DNA from: Phytophthora sp. 'mugwort'
Lineage: Eukaryota; Oomycota; Peronosporomycetes; Peronosporales; Peronosporaceae
NCBI GenBank assembly: GCA_033558025.1
Contig: JAUCEF010000090.1
Span: forward strand, 1-36,537
Reading direction: 5' to 3'
DNA length: 36,537 nt
Numbering within the stretch: position 1 is the stretch's first letter; each line of letters begins with the position of its first letter. The notes below the pieces were generated by a model, which was not told where the DNA came from, ran no database searches, and was given only the letters and a program-made list of their open reading frames with translations. This document shows positions 8,423 through 19,359 of the stretch, piece by piece. The position numbers were made by a program, and so were the translations under genes.

Positions 8423-9952
8423 ATGGCTATTGAATTATCATATATACTGGAATCAAATATTAAAAAATATAAAGATGAAAAAAGTTTACAAGAAACAGGT
8501 ATTGTTCTTTCAATGAGTGATGGTATTGCAAGATGTTATGGTTTAACTAAAATTCAAGCAGGTGAAATGGTTGAATTTAATAATGGTAATATTAAAGGAA
8601 TGGCTTTAAATTTAGAACCTGATGTTGTTGGTGTTGTTGTTTTTAGTAATGATAGAGAAATTCAAGAAGGTAATTTTGTACGAAGAACTGGATCTATTGT
8701 TAGTGTACCTGTAGGACCTGAAGTATTAGGTAGAGTAGTTGATGCTTTAGGACAACCCATTGATGGTAAAGGTCAAATTAACAGTAAATTAGAAAGTAGA
8801 GTTGAAGTTAAAGCTCCAGGTATTATGCCTAGAGAAAGTGTTAAACAACCTGTACAAACAGGTTTAAAAGCTGTAGATAGTTTAATTCCTATTGGTCGTG
8901 GTCAAAGGGAATTAATTATTGGTGATAGACAAACAGGTAAAACATCTATTGCTATTGATACTATAATTAATCAAAGAGAACCTCATTTAAAAAAAGATAT
9001 AAATAATCAATTATATTGTATTTATGTAGGTGTTGGTCAAAAAAGATCAACAATTGCTGAATTAACAAAAACTTTAGAAGAAAAAAATGCAATGTTTTTT
9101 TCTGTTATTGTAGCGGCTACTGCTTCAGATTCAGCACCCTTACAATATTTAGCTCCATATACTGGTTGTGCTTTAGGTGAATATTTTAGAGATAATGGTA
9201 AACATGCTGTTATTTTCTATGATGATTTATCAAAACAAGCGGTAGCTTATAGACAAATGTCTTTATTATTAAGAAGACCTCCAGGTAGAGAAGCTTATCC
9301 TGGAGATGTTTTTTATTTACACTCTCGTTTATTAGAAAGAGCTGCTAAAATGAATAAAAAAATTGGTGGTGGTTCATTAACCGCATTACCTATTATTGAA
9401 ACACAAGCTGGAGATGTTTCTGCTTATATTCCAACAAATGTTATTTCAATTACTGATGGACAAATTTTTTTAGAAACAGAATTATTTAATGAAGGTCAAA
9501 GACCTGCAATTAGTGTTGGATTATCTGTAAGTCGTGTTGGTTCTTCTGCACAAATTAAAGCTATGAAACAAATTGCTGGTACAATGAAATTAGAATTAGC
9601 ACAATTTAGAGAAGTACAAGCATTTGCTCAATTTGGTTCTGATTTAGATGCTACAACTCAACAACAATTAAATAGAGGGATTAGATTAACAGAAATGTTA
9701 AAACAAGGTTTAAATATACCGTTATCTGTTGAAAATCAAATTGTAATTATTTATTTAGGTGTACGTGGTTTCTTAGATAAAATTGCTGTTGATAAAATTT
9801 CAAGTTTTGAAATTAGTTGGTTAAATTTTATAAAAAATAATCATTTTAATATTTTAGAAGAAATCTTAAATAAAAAAGAAATATCTAAAGAATTAGAAAA
9901 AAAACTTAATATTTTAGCAACAAATTTTACTAATAATTTTATTACAAAATAA
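8423..9952 (+). CDS. atp1: ATP synthase F1 subunit alpha
   Basis: This is the nucleotide-binding alpha subunit of the F1 head on the matrix side. The product is 509 aa, full length. The P-loop GDRQTGKT is at about residues 170-177, and the family segments [69 protein letters not shown] (read in parts) and [13 protein letters not shown] are intact. A mitochondrial atp1 is an ancestral trait kept by stramenopiles, plants and jakobids but lost in animals and fungi. It follows trnE by 79 bp and ends in a strong hairpin. Confidence 0.98.
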   Translation: MAIELSYILESNIKKYKDEKSLQETGIVLSMSDGIARCYGLTKIQAGEMVEFNNGNIKGMALNLEPDVVGVVVFSNDREIQEGNFVRRTGSIVSVPVGPEVLGRVVDALGQPIDGKGQINSKLESRVEVKAPGIMPRESVKQPVQTGLKAVDSLIPIGRGQRELIIGDRQTGKTSIAIDTIINQREPHLKKDINNQLYCIYVGVGQKRSTIAELTKTLEEKNAMFFSVIVAATASDSAPLQYLAPYTGCALGEYFRDNGKHAVIFYDDLSKQAVAYRQMSLLLRRPPGREAYPGDVFYLHSRLLERAAKMNKKIGGGSLTALPIIETQAGDVSAYIPTNVISITDGQIFLETELFNEGQRPAISVGLSVSRVGSSAQIKAMKQIAGTMKLELAQFREVQAFAQFGSDLDATTQQQLNRGIRLTEMLKQGLNIPLSVENQIVIIYLGVRGFLDKIAVDKISSFEISWLNFIKNNHFNILEEILNKKEISKELEKKLNILATNFTNNFITK

Positions 9953-9987
9953 TATAATTATTTTTTTATTAATAAAAAATAATTATA
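9953..9987 (+). terminator. Hairpin directly after atp1
   Basis: A perfect 14-bp A/T inverted repeat with a 7-base loop begins at the base after the atp1 stop. It probably stabilises or defines the atp1 mRNA 3' end. The rest of the 204-bp spacer before nad5 is A/T-rich with no gene. Confidence 0.45.
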
Positions 9988-10156
9988 ATATTTTGTAAAT
10001 AAAACATAACAGATAAAAATTAATTATTTTCTATATAGAAAATAATTTTAAATATTATTCTAATATTAATTTTTTAAAAAATATTTATTCTTTAAGAAGA
10101 ATTATTTTAAAATTATTATTATATTTTTAAATAATTTAAATTTATTTTATTCTATT

Positions 10157-12151
10157 ATGTTATTATTAACTTTAATTTTTTTACCTTTTTTAGGTTCAGT
10201 AGCTTCTGGATTATTTGGTTTTTATATTGGCCGTAAAGGTTCTGTATTTATAACCACATTAACAACTTTTTTAAGTTGTCTTTTTTCATTTATTATTATA
10301 TATAATTCAATTACAAATGAATATGAGTATATTATTTATATTTCAAATTGGATTAATAGTGGTTTATTTAATTGTAATTGGTGTTTTTTATTTGATAGTT
10401 TAACTATGATAATGTTAATTGTTGTAACAAGTATTTCAACTTTAGTTCATTTATATTCTTCTAAATATATGGATCATGATCCACATTTATCTAGATTTAT
10501 GTCATATTTATCACTATTTACTTTTTTTATGATTATATTAGTTACAGGTGATAATTTTATGCAAATGTTTGTTGGATGGGAAGGTGTTGGTTTTTGTTCA
10601 TATTTATTAATTAATTTTTGGTTTACACGTTTACAAGCGAATAAAGCAGCTATAAAAGCTATGTTAGTTAATCGAATTAGTGATTTAATCTTATTATTAG
10701 GTGTATTAACTGTTTTTTATAATATTAGAACTATTGAATATTTTAGTACATTTGCAGCAATTTCTATTGTTAAAGATTTTAAATTTATTTTTTTTAATTA
10801 TATTTTAAGTATTATTGATGTTGCGTGTATTTTAATTTTTATAGGTGCTATGGGTAAATCTGCTCAAATTTTTTTACATTTATGGTTACCCGATGCTATG
10901 GAAGGACCTACGCCGGTTTCGGCATTAATCCATGCAGCGACTATGGTAACTGCTGGTGTTTATTTAATTGCACGTTGTTCACCAATGTTTGAATATTCAA
11001 TGTTTTCTTTAAAAGTTATTACAATTATTGGAGCTTCTACAGCCTTTTTCTCAAGTACAATTGGTCTAGTACAAAATGATTTTAAAAAAATAGTTGCCTA
11101 TTCTACTTGTAGTCAATTAGGTTATATGTTTTTTGCTTGTGGATTATCAAATTATCCTTTAGCTATTTTTCATTTATCAAATCATGCATATTTTAAAGCA
11201 TTATTATTTTTATGTTCCGGTGCTGTAATTCATGCTATGGGTGATGAACAAGATATAAGAAAAATGGGTGGTTTAAGAAGAATTTTACCTTTTACTTATA
11301 TAATGTTTTTAATAGGTTCATTATCTTTAATGGGTTTTCCTTTTTTAACTGGTTTTTATTCTAAAGATTTAATATTAGAAGTTGCATTTTCAAGTTTTAG
11401 TGAAACAGGTCATTTTGCTTATTGGTTGGGTACTATTGGTGCATTTTTTACGGCATTCTATTCAACACGTTTATTATTTTTTGCTTTTTTAAGTGAAACT
11501 AATGCCTATAAAAATGTTATTAAAAATGCACATGATGTTCCATTAGAAATGGGTATTCCTTTAGGAGTTTTAGCATTTGGTAGTATTTTTATAGGTTATA
11601 TTTCTAAAGATATGTTTGTTGGGTTAGGTTCAAATTTTTGGAATAACTCAATTTATATAAATCCATTTAATAATCAAATGATTGATGCTGAATTTTTACC
11701 AACATTTTTTAAATTATTACCTGTTATTTTAAGTTTTTGTGGCTTATTTTGTGCCTTTTATTTATATTTTTTTAAATTTAGATTTTTATATAACTTAAAA
11801 ATTTCAAAATATGGTCTTTATTTTTATAATTTTTTAAATAGAAAATGGTATTTTGATAAAATTTATTATGAATTTATTAATCAATATATATTAAAAGTTG
11901 GTTATAATGTAACATATAAAATGATTGATAAAGGTTTAATTGAAATGTGTGGTCCTTTTGGTTTAATAACCGTTTTTTCTTTCTTAAGTCAAAAAATAAT
12001 TTTATTACAAACAGGTTATATTTATCACTATTCATTATTAATGTTAATTAGCATTATTTGTTTAATAAATATTATTTTTTTTTCTATTATTTATTTTTTT
12101 AATATTATTACTATTTTATTATTTTTATTTATTTTTTTATTAATTAAATAA
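10157..12151 (+). CDS. nad5: NADH dehydrogenase subunit 5
   Basis: This is the largest antiporter-like subunit of complex I, with a long lateral helix at its C-terminus. The product is 664 aa, normal. Clear landmarks are MFVGWEGVGFCSYLLINFWFTR (residues about 136-157), AMGKSAQIFLHLWLPDAMEGPTPVSALIHAATMVTAGVYL (in parts), KKIVAYSTCSQLGYMFFACG and SNHAYFKALLFLCSGAVIHA. The C-terminal 60 residues are almost purely hydrophobic. nad6 follows 60 bp downstream. Confidence 0.98.
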   Translation: MLLLTLIFLPFLGSVASGLFGFYIGRKGSVFITTLTTFLSCLFSFIIIYNSITNEYEYIIYISNWINSGLFNCNWCFLFDSLTMIMLIVVTSISTLVHLYSSKYMDHDPHLSRFMSYLSLFTFFMIILVTGDNFMQMFVGWEGVGFCSYLLINFWFTRLQANKAAIKAMLVNRISDLILLLGVLTVFYNIRTIEYFSTFAAISIVKDFKFIFFNYILSIIDVACILIFIGAMGKSAQIFLHLWLPDAMEGPTPVSALIHAATMVTAGVYLIARCSPMFEYSMFSLKVITIIGASTAFFSSTIGLVQNDFKKIVAYSTCSQLGYMFFACGLSNYPLAIFHLSNHAYFKALLFLCSGAVIHAMGDEQDIRKMGGLRRILPFTYIMFLIGSLSLMGFPFLTGFYSKDLILEVAFSSFSETGHFAYWLGTIGAFFTAFYSTRLLFFAFLSETNAYKNVIKNAHDVPLEMGIPLGVLAFGSIFIGYISKDMFVGLGSNFWNNSIYINPFNNQMIDAEFLPTFFKLLPVILSFCGLFCAFYLYFFKFRFLYNLKISKYGLYFYNFLNRKWYFDKIYYEFINQYILKVGYNVTYKMIDKGLIEMCGPFGLITVFSFLSQKIILLQTGYIYHYSLLMLISIICLINIIFFSIIYFFNIITILLFLFIFLLIK

Positions 12152-12211
12152 AAATAATAAAATATGTATCTTTTAAGATATAATTATAAATTTATATAAT
12201 TTAAATACATT

Positions 12212-12922
12212 ATGGATTTCGAAACAATTTTCTTTTATACTTTTTCAACTATAGCTTTAACTTCAGCTATATTTGTAATATATTCTACAAATACAATATA
12301 TTCTGCATTTTTTTTAATATTAGTTTTTACTAATTCAACTGGATTATTATTAATTTCTGAAATTGAATTTTTATCAATAATGTTAATTATTATTTATGTA
12401 GGAGCTATTACTGTATTATTTTTATTTGTTATTATGATGCTAGATGTTAATGTTTTAATTGATAAAAATAAAATAAAAAATAATTTTGGTTATTTACCAA
12501 TTATTTTTTTAATTAGTTTTATTTTTTTTTTAGAAACGTTTGTTATGTTTAGTAAAGTTTTTACATCATATTACCATTTAATAAATAATTCTTTTTTTAC
12601 TCAAAAAGTAAATACTTTATTTTTTTTTCACGATAGTATGAAAGGTACTTTTGAAATATTTGTTGATGTCAAACCCTTTTTAAAAAATTTTATCTATCAA
12701 TTAGATACTATTACAAATATTGAAACAATTGGACAAATTTTATATAGTTATTATGCTTTTTTTTTTTTAGTTGCAGGTATTATATTATTAATAGCTTTAA
12801 TAGGAGCGGTTACTTTAACTAAAAAGGAAAAAAAAAAATTTTTAAAACAAAATATTTATAAACAACTTTCACGAGATGCATTAAAAGCTATTTTTAATGT
12901 ATATTCAGATAAAACTGTTTAA
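12212..12922 (+). CDS. nad6: NADH dehydrogenase subunit 6
   Basis: This is a small hydrophobic complex I subunit at the junction of the membrane and peripheral arms. The product is 236 aa. The hallmark EFLSIMLIIIYVGAITVLFLFVIMML is at about residues 52-77, with the typical pi-bulge region YVGAITVLF. A polar insert of roughly 90 residues separates helix 4 from the last helix (FFFLVAGIILLIALIGAVTLT), as in oomycete nad6. The C-terminus is lysine-rich. trnR(UCU) follows. Confidence 0.95.
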   Translation: MDFETIFFYTFSTIALTSAIFVIYSTNTIYSAFFLILVFTNSTGLLLISEIEFLSIMLIIIYVGAITVLFLFVIMMLDVNVLIDKNKIKNNFGYLPIIFLISFIFFLETFVMFSKVFTSYYHLINNSFFTQKVNTLFFFHDSMKGTFEIFVDVKPFLKNFIYQLDTITNIETIGQILYSYYAFFFLVAGIILLIALIGAVTLTKKEKKKFLKQNIYKQLSRDALKAIFNVYSDKTV

Positions 12923-12940
12923 TTCTTAATAAAACTAAAA

Positions 12941-13011
12941 CAATCTTAACTTAATTGGTAGAGTATTAGCCTTCTAAGCTTTAAAATCTTGGTTCAAATC
13001 CAAGAGATTGT
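12941..13011 (+). tRNA. trnR: tRNA-Arg (UCU)
   Basis: Cloverleaf with acceptor CAATCTT/GAGATTG. The anticodon loop CTTCTAA gives UCU, reading the AGA codons used often here. The lower anticodon stem has two T-T mismatches. Last gene of the first plus-strand unit. Confidence 0.85.
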
Positions 13012-13040
13012 AATTAGTTTTATTTAAAAATTTCATTCTT

Positions 13041-13095
13041 AAAAAAAAAATAATTCAATTATTTTTATAATATAAATAATAAAATTTAAATTTTT
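13041..13095 (+). repeat. 55-nt inverted repeat, arm A
   Basis: It matches the reverse complement of 16637-16691 with two mismatches. The arm starts with ten A bases. The pair brackets orf137, cox1 and cox2. Confidence 0.7.
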
Positions 13096-13393
13096 TAAGA
13101 AATAATAAATTAAAAAAATCAATTTTTTTCAATAAATATTCTAAAAAATATAAGAAGAATGCGTTCACTTACAAATTTAATATAAATACAGAATATTATT
13201 ATTGCTAATTCTATAACTTTTAATCAAGATGGTTTAACATAAGTTATTGATGACATAAATATTTAAATAGATTAATTTTTATTAAATACTCAATAACTAA
13301 AATTAAATTAATATCAACATAGTTATAATTTAAAATCACATAATTAGTTTTTAATTGGTAAAAATTTACATAATGTATATATTGTATATCTAG

Positions 13394-13421
13394 AAACCTA
13401 TTTAACAAATTAAATAGGTTT
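13394..13421 (-). terminator. Hairpin after orf137
   Basis: A perfect 11-bp stem (AAACCTATTTA and its complement) with a 6-base loop begins 2 bp past the orf137 stop on the minus strand. T-rich flanks on either strand make it terminator-like for both converging units. Confidence 0.5.
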
Positions 13422-13423
13422 TT

Positions 13424-13837
13424 TTAGCCATCTTCTTTAAAAATAGAAATTAAAATTTTAATTAAATGAGTCATCATTTTTTCAAATTCTTGTGGATTAT
13501 CTTTTAATAAATGTCTTGGATGAATAGTTAGTTTTAATAATTCTAATAAATTTAATCCAGCCGCCCTTTTTTCAGGTTCACGTAACATTTTTAAAACAAC
13601 TTGTTTTATTTGATTGAAAGTTTCATCATCGACGATATTCCTTAAATCCTGTAATGCAGAAACTATTGGAAAATCGCTATTGAAATAAATTAAAAAAATA
13701 GTTAAACCTAAAATAAAAAAGGCACCTATTATAAATATTATATATTTTATATAATTTGATGTTTGTTCTTGTGATTCGTGTTTTTCAATATTATTGTTGT
13801 CATTGTTTAAGTCTATTAAAATATTTTCGATATCCAT
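13424..13837 (-). CDS. Unidentified membrane-anchored protein, orf137
   Basis: I do not recognise this 137-aa product. A polar acidic N-terminus of about 30 residues (MDIENILIDLNNDNNN...) precedes one clear membrane helix at about 31-51 (IKYIIFIIGAFFILGLTIFLIYF). A C-terminal helical domain with mixed charges follows, including DDETFNQIKQVVLKMLREPEKR and FEKMMTHLIKILISIF. It therefore looks like a single-pass protein. Its codons contain more C and G than the ribosomal protein genes nearby. It is downstream of cox1, the last gene of the minus-strand block, and is followed by a hairpin. No frame break is seen. It could be lineage-specific or of plasmid origin. Confidence 0.75.
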   Translation of the reverse strand: MDIENILIDLNNDNNNIEKHESQEQTSNYIKYIIFIIGAFFILGLTIFLIYFNSDFPIVSALQDLRNIVDDETFNQIKQVVLKMLREPEKRAAGLNLLELLKLTIHPRHLLKDNPQEFEKMMTHLIKILISIFKEDG

Positions 13838-14079
13838 AATTATAATTTAAATTATTTTATTAATAATTAATTTGTTATTAATTAAATTTTTATTTGATTT
13901 AATTTTTGAGATTTAATATTTTTTTTTATTTAAATTTTACTAATATTTTTTTCTCTTAAATAATATAAAAATTTTAAATTTTTATAAAACACCGTAAAAC
14001 GGTATTAATTAAATTAAAAATTTTTAATATAATTATTAATAAAGATTAATTTAATTATTAATAATTATAAAAATTTTTT

Positions 14080-15558
<1,479 letters not shown>

Positions 15559-15780
15559 TTATTTATATTTTTAAATTTTATTTTAAATGCAAAATTATAT
15601 ATTTTATTTTTAAATCAAAAAAAGCGTTGGTTTTTTTAATTTTTTATTATCAAAAAAATAAATTATTTTTATTTATTGAAAAATTGTTTGATTTTATTAA
15701 TTAATTTTTTAATATCAGTAAATAGTAATAATATTAAAAAAATTATACCAATGATTTTAAATACCATAAAAATTTTTTAA

Positions 15781-16558
15781 TTATATATTAAAATCAAAAT
15801 TGATTTTATTTTTTAACCAAATTAAATAATCTTCTAATGAAACAGCTTCTACAACAATAGGCATAAATCCATGATTTACTCCACAAATTTCACTACATTG
15901 TCCATAAAAAACACCTTCACGTTTAATAAACATTGATGTTTGATTTAAACGACCAGGACAAGCATCTAATTTTATACCTAATGAAGGTATTGCCCATGAA
16001 TGTAAAACATCTGAAGCAGTAATTAATACTCGAATATGACTATTAGTTGGAACAACCACACGATTATCAACTTCTAAAATTCTAAATTGACCTATTGCTA
16101 AATCATCTTCTTGAATCATATAACTATCAAAAATTAAAGGTTCATCAGAAAATTCTAAATTATCTGAATATTCATAACTCCAATACCATTGACTACCAAT
16201 TACTTTTAAAGTAATAATAGGATCAATTACTTCATCCATTGAATATAATAAAGCAAAAGATGGAATAGCTACCGTTAATAAAATTAAGGCTGGAATAGAA
16301 GTCCAAATAATTTCAATAGTAGCACCATGTACAATTGTTGCTAGGAATTTTATTTTTTTTTTCATCAAAAAGAGTAATAACTCTAAATAACATCCAACAA
16401 ACAAATACAGTAATCATAATTAAAAAAAACATTAAATCATGATGAAAATTAATAATACCTTCCATAACAGGTGTTGCTGGATCTTGAAAACCTAATTGCC
16501 AAGGTTCAGCCATATCTAAAAAAGTGAATTGATTATTTATATAATTTATTATTGTCAT
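15781..16558 (-). CDS. cox2: Cytochrome c oxidase subunit 2, split by a +1 frameshift
   Basis: COX2 binds the CuA centre that accepts electrons from cytochrome c. The first frame runs from the ATG at 16558 through two membrane helices to FDEKKNKIP. The rest, [14 protein letters not shown] onward, is one base out of phase. Skipping one A at 16342 (CCT-A-GCA) joins them into 258 codon positions without loss, matching the family pattern KKN.IP..IVHG. In the second part the CuA ligands [15 protein letters not shown] lie at about residues 219-233 (Cys221, Cys225, His229, Met232). Unshifted, translation would read into an 81-aa product that lacks CuA. Either the base is a sequencing error or it is bypassed or edited in vivo. 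Confidence 0.93.
16342..16342 (-). other. cox2 +1 frameshift point
   Basis: In frame the ribosome sees ATT CCT AGC; homology requires CCT followed by GCA. The extra base is the A of the rare AGC codon. It is not in a homopolymer. Confidence 0.75.
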
Positions 16559-16636
16559 AATATACTTGAAATTTATTATTTTATTTAATTTTTAATATAT
16601 ACAAAATTAAGAGTTTTTGAATATTAATATTCAAGA

Positions 16637-16691
16637 AAAAATATAAATTTTATTATTTATATTGTAAAAATAATTGAATTATTTTTTTTTT
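16637..16691 (-). repeat. 55-nt inverted repeat, arm B
   Basis: Reverse complement of 13041-13095 with two mismatches, located upstream of cox2. Confidence 0.7.
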
Positions 16692-17009
16692 TTCTTAAAG
16701 AATATAAAATTTTTTAAAAATTAAAATAATTTATATTAAATAATCATATTATTTTTAAAATGTTTTTATATACAATAATAAATATTAATGTAGAATATAA
16801 TAAAAATGAAATAATAATTATTTAAAGAGTATTCATTTAACGATTAATCAATAATATTAACTAATAAATTAAAATTATTTAATATTGAGAATGTTTTCTT
16901 AATATAAACATTAATTAATCTGTTTATGAATATTTTTTTAGGAATAATGGAGTAATTTTAAAATTGAATATTTATAATAATATTTTTATTTTAAACATAT
17001 AAAACTATA

Positions 17010-17150
17010 TTTATTATAAAATATTATAAATCTAAATTTAAATTCCCTTTGATTAAAAAGTATTTTAAATAAAATTTTATTTTTATAACTTGAATTTAAT
17101 TAATTTCAGATATTATAAAATTTTTTTGATTTATAATATTTTATAATAAA
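17010..17150. repeat. Perfect 23-nt inverted repeat pair beside trnW
   Basis: Arms at 17010-17032 and 17128-17150 are exact reverse complements, separated by 95 bp. The second arm ends next to the trnW 3' end. They can form a long stem-loop or cruciform. Confidence 0.75.
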
Positions 17151-17151
17151 C

Positions 17152-17222
17152 AGGAAAAATGGGACTTGAACCCATAACAATAATTTTGGAGACTATGATT
17201 TTACCAATTAAACTATTTTCCT
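17152..17222 (-). tRNA. trnW: tRNA-Trp (CCA)
   Basis: Cloverleaf on the complement with acceptor AGGAAAA/TTTTCCT. The anticodon arm ATAGT/ATTAT encloses the loop CTCCAAA (CCA). CCA reads only UGG, in line with UGA being a stop here. Confidence 0.88.
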
Positions 17223-17249
17223 AAGACTTTTAATTTTAATTTAAGAATG

Positions 17250-17868
17250 CTTAAAGATCTCTTCCAGACACAGGTTCCCCTACGACTACCTTGTTACGAC
17301 TTCATCAAAGTTACTAACCACTTTTTAGGAATTATAATTTATTTTATAAAAATTTTAAATTATTTTATTTAAATAATTATTAAATTTTATAAAAGAATTA
17401 AAAATTATTTTAAAAACAATCAACTTCCCTGATGTGACGGGCGGTGTGTACAAAGTCCAGTAACATATTCACCGCAGCATGCTGTTCTGCGATTACTAGC
17501 GATTCCAACTTCATAAGGGCGAGTTTCAGCCCTTAATTCGAACTAAGATAATTTTTGAAGATTTGCTCCAACTTATATCATTATTGCTTCTCATTGTAAT
17601 TATCATTGTAGCACGTGTGTAGCCCAACTCATAAGGGCCATGAAGACTTGACGTCATCCCCACCTTCCATTAACCTATCATTAATTTTTTCATTAGAGTA
17701 CTTTTATCTATTTATAATAAATTAGTAACTAATCATAGGGGTTGCGCTCGTTAAAGGATTTAACCAAACATTTCACAACACGAGCTGACGACAGCCATGC
17801 AACACCTGTTTTTTATATAAAAATTTTAAATAAAAATTAGCAAGAGTTGGTAAGGTTCTGCGCGTATT

Positions 17869-17900
<32 letters not shown>

Positions 17901-18762
17901 TAGACTCCCGTCAATTCCTTTGAATTTCAATCTTGCGATTATACTTTTCAGGCGGAGTGCTTAACGCGTTAGCTGTTATATCTAAAAATTCTAAATATTA
18001 GCACTCATCGTTTACAGCATGGACTACCGGGGTCTCTAATCCCGTTCGCTACCCAAGCTTTCGTTTCTCAGTGTCAGTATATACCCAGATAATTGCCTTC
18101 GCCATAGGTCTTCCTTCTATTATCAACGTATTTTATCACTCCAATAGAAATTCCATTATCCTCTATTTATACTCCAGTTTATCAGTTTTGAAAAAATGTA
18201 TAAAGTTGAGCTTTAATTTGTTTCTTTCAACTTAAAAAACTACCTACAAACCCTTTACGCCTAATCATCCCGAATAATGCTCGCTCCTCCCGTATTACCG
18301 CGGCTGCTGGCACGGGTATTAGCCGGAACTTCTTTTTTAAGTACTGTCATTTTCCTCCTTAATGAAAGAGCTTTACAACCTAATTAGCCGTCATCACCCA
18401 CTCGGTATTGCTGGATCAAGCTTCCGCTCATTGTCCAAAATTCCCCACTGCTGCCTTTAAAAAAGTTTGGGCCGTGTCTCAGTCCCAATGTGGCTGATCA
18501 TTCTTTCAAACCAGCTAAAGATAATAGGCTTGGTTGTCTATTAAACTACCAACTACCATAATCTTGCGCAAACTCATCTTTTAACGTTAAAAACTTTAAT
18601 TAATTTATTCAGTATTTTTATAAAAATAATTATTCTGCTGAATTAAAAGGTAGATAATTCACGTGTTACTCACCCGTTCGCTATGTTTTAAAAACATTCA
18701 ACTTGCATGTGTTAAGCATACCGATAGCATTTATTCTGAGCCAGGATCAAACTCTATTTAAG
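17250..18762 (-). rRNA. rrnS: Small-subunit ribosomal RNA
   Basis: Universal SSU segments appear in order on the complement: AGAGTTTGATCCTGGCTCAG at the 5' end (18736-18755), the GTGCCAGCAGCCGCGGTAA region near 18290-18320, GGGATTAGAGACCCCGGTAGTCC near 18030, and the GTACACACCGCCCGTCACATC decoding region near 17430-17450. The 3' end has AAGTCGTAACAAGGTAGTCG and GGGGAACCTGTGTCTGG. No anti-Shine-Dalgarno CCTCC is seen at the end. Boundaries are estimated to about 10-15 bases. About 1.5 kb, close to bacterial size, with A/T-rich expansions in the variable helices. Confidence 0.96.
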
Positions 18763-18843
18763 TTTTATATTAATTATTTAATATTAATTTTTAAAATAAC
18801 AAATATTTAAAAATTTAATATTATAACATTCTTATATTAATTT

Positions 18844-18900
18844 TTGTCTTATATTGTCTTATATTGTCTTATATTGTCTTATATTGTCTTATATTGTCTT
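18844..18900 (+). repeat. 10-bp tandem repeat, 5.7 copies
   Basis: TTGTCTTATA is repeated five times exactly, followed by TTGTCTT. It lies about 80 bp upstream of the SSU rRNA 5' end (minus strand). Confidence 0.95.
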
Positions 18901-19028
18901 AAAGGATTAAAATTTTTTAATTTTAAAAATTCAATTAGTTATTAATAAAAATTTCTTTGTATCACGAAAAAAAAATATTATTTTTTGAAAAGGATCCCCC
19001 CCTAAATATGTTTTTGAATTTTTTGTTG

Positions 19029-19078
19029 AAAAGATAAATATCTTTTTAACTTAACTATTTAAAGATATTTTATCTTTT
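19029..19078. repeat. Long stem-loop in the rrnS upstream spacer
   Basis: Two arms of about 17 nt (AAAGATAAATATCTTT and AAAGATATTTTATCTTT) are complementary with one bulge and enclose a loop of about 15 nt. Confidence 0.6.
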
Positions 19079-19125
19079 TATCCTTTTTTTAATTTGTTTA
19101 TCCTTTTTTTTTTTTAGATCTTTAT

Positions 19126-19209
19126 TGGAGAAAGTAGGATTTGAACCTACGTAGAAAATATTTCAACAAATTTACAGTCTGCCGCTTTTAACCACTCAGC
19201 CATTTCTCC
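19126..19209 (-). tRNA. trnY: tRNA-Tyr (GUA)
   Basis: Cloverleaf on the complement with acceptor GGAGAAA/TTTCTCC, anticodon loop CTGTAAA (GUA) and a long variable arm, so it keeps the bacterial class II form. Confidence 0.92.
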
Positions 19210-19226
19210 TAAAGATATTTTAAATA

Positions 19227-19298
19227 TGTGATTAATGGGATTTGAACCCATAATATTTACTTGGAAGATAAAGGATTTACCAATTAATCTATAATCAC
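19227..19298 (-). tRNA. trnG: tRNA-Gly (UCC)
   Basis: Cloverleaf on the complement with acceptor GTGATTA/TAATCAC and anticodon loop CTTCCAA (UCC). Confidence 0.9.
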
Positions 19299-19359
19299 GT
19301 ATATTTTTATTGTTTAAAAAATGTTTATTATTGTTTTAAAAAAGAAAAAGTGGAATAAA

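Larger units (their letters stand above)
13012..13423. other. Convergent non-coding spacer after trnR
   Basis: This 412-bp A/T-rich spacer separates the plus-strand nad7-trnR unit from the minus-strand orf137. I found no gene in it. It holds one arm of a 55-nt inverted repeat (13041-13095) and a hairpin at the orf137 end (13394-13421). As the meeting point of two converging units it is a plausible termination region. Confidence 0.6.
16559..17151. other. Non-coding region between cox2 and trnW
   Basis: This is the longest gene-free stretch (593 bp) and is very A/T-rich. I see no ORF or RNA gene. It contains arm B of the 55-nt inverted repeat, a perfect 23-nt inverted repeat pair (17010-17032 and 17128-17150) ending at trnW, and the presumed promoter or 5' leader of cox2. 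It is a candidate control region. Confidence 0.6.
18763..19125. promoter_or_regulatory. Spacer upstream of rrnS with tandem repeats: candidate control region
   Basis: About 360 bp lies between trnY and the rrnS 5' end, with no gene. It contains the 10-bp array, a C7 tract after GGAT near 18993-19002 that stands out in this composition, and a long stem-loop at 19029-19078. Its place upstream of rrnS makes promoter or origin functions plausible, but no known motif proves this. Confidence 0.4.

Noticed and set aside
17010..17150. Terminal inverted repeats of an insertion sequence
   Set aside because: Only 95 bp lies between the arms, there is no transposase and no target duplication was seen.
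18844..18900. CRISPR-like array
   Set aside because: Contiguous 10-bp tandem repeat without spacers.
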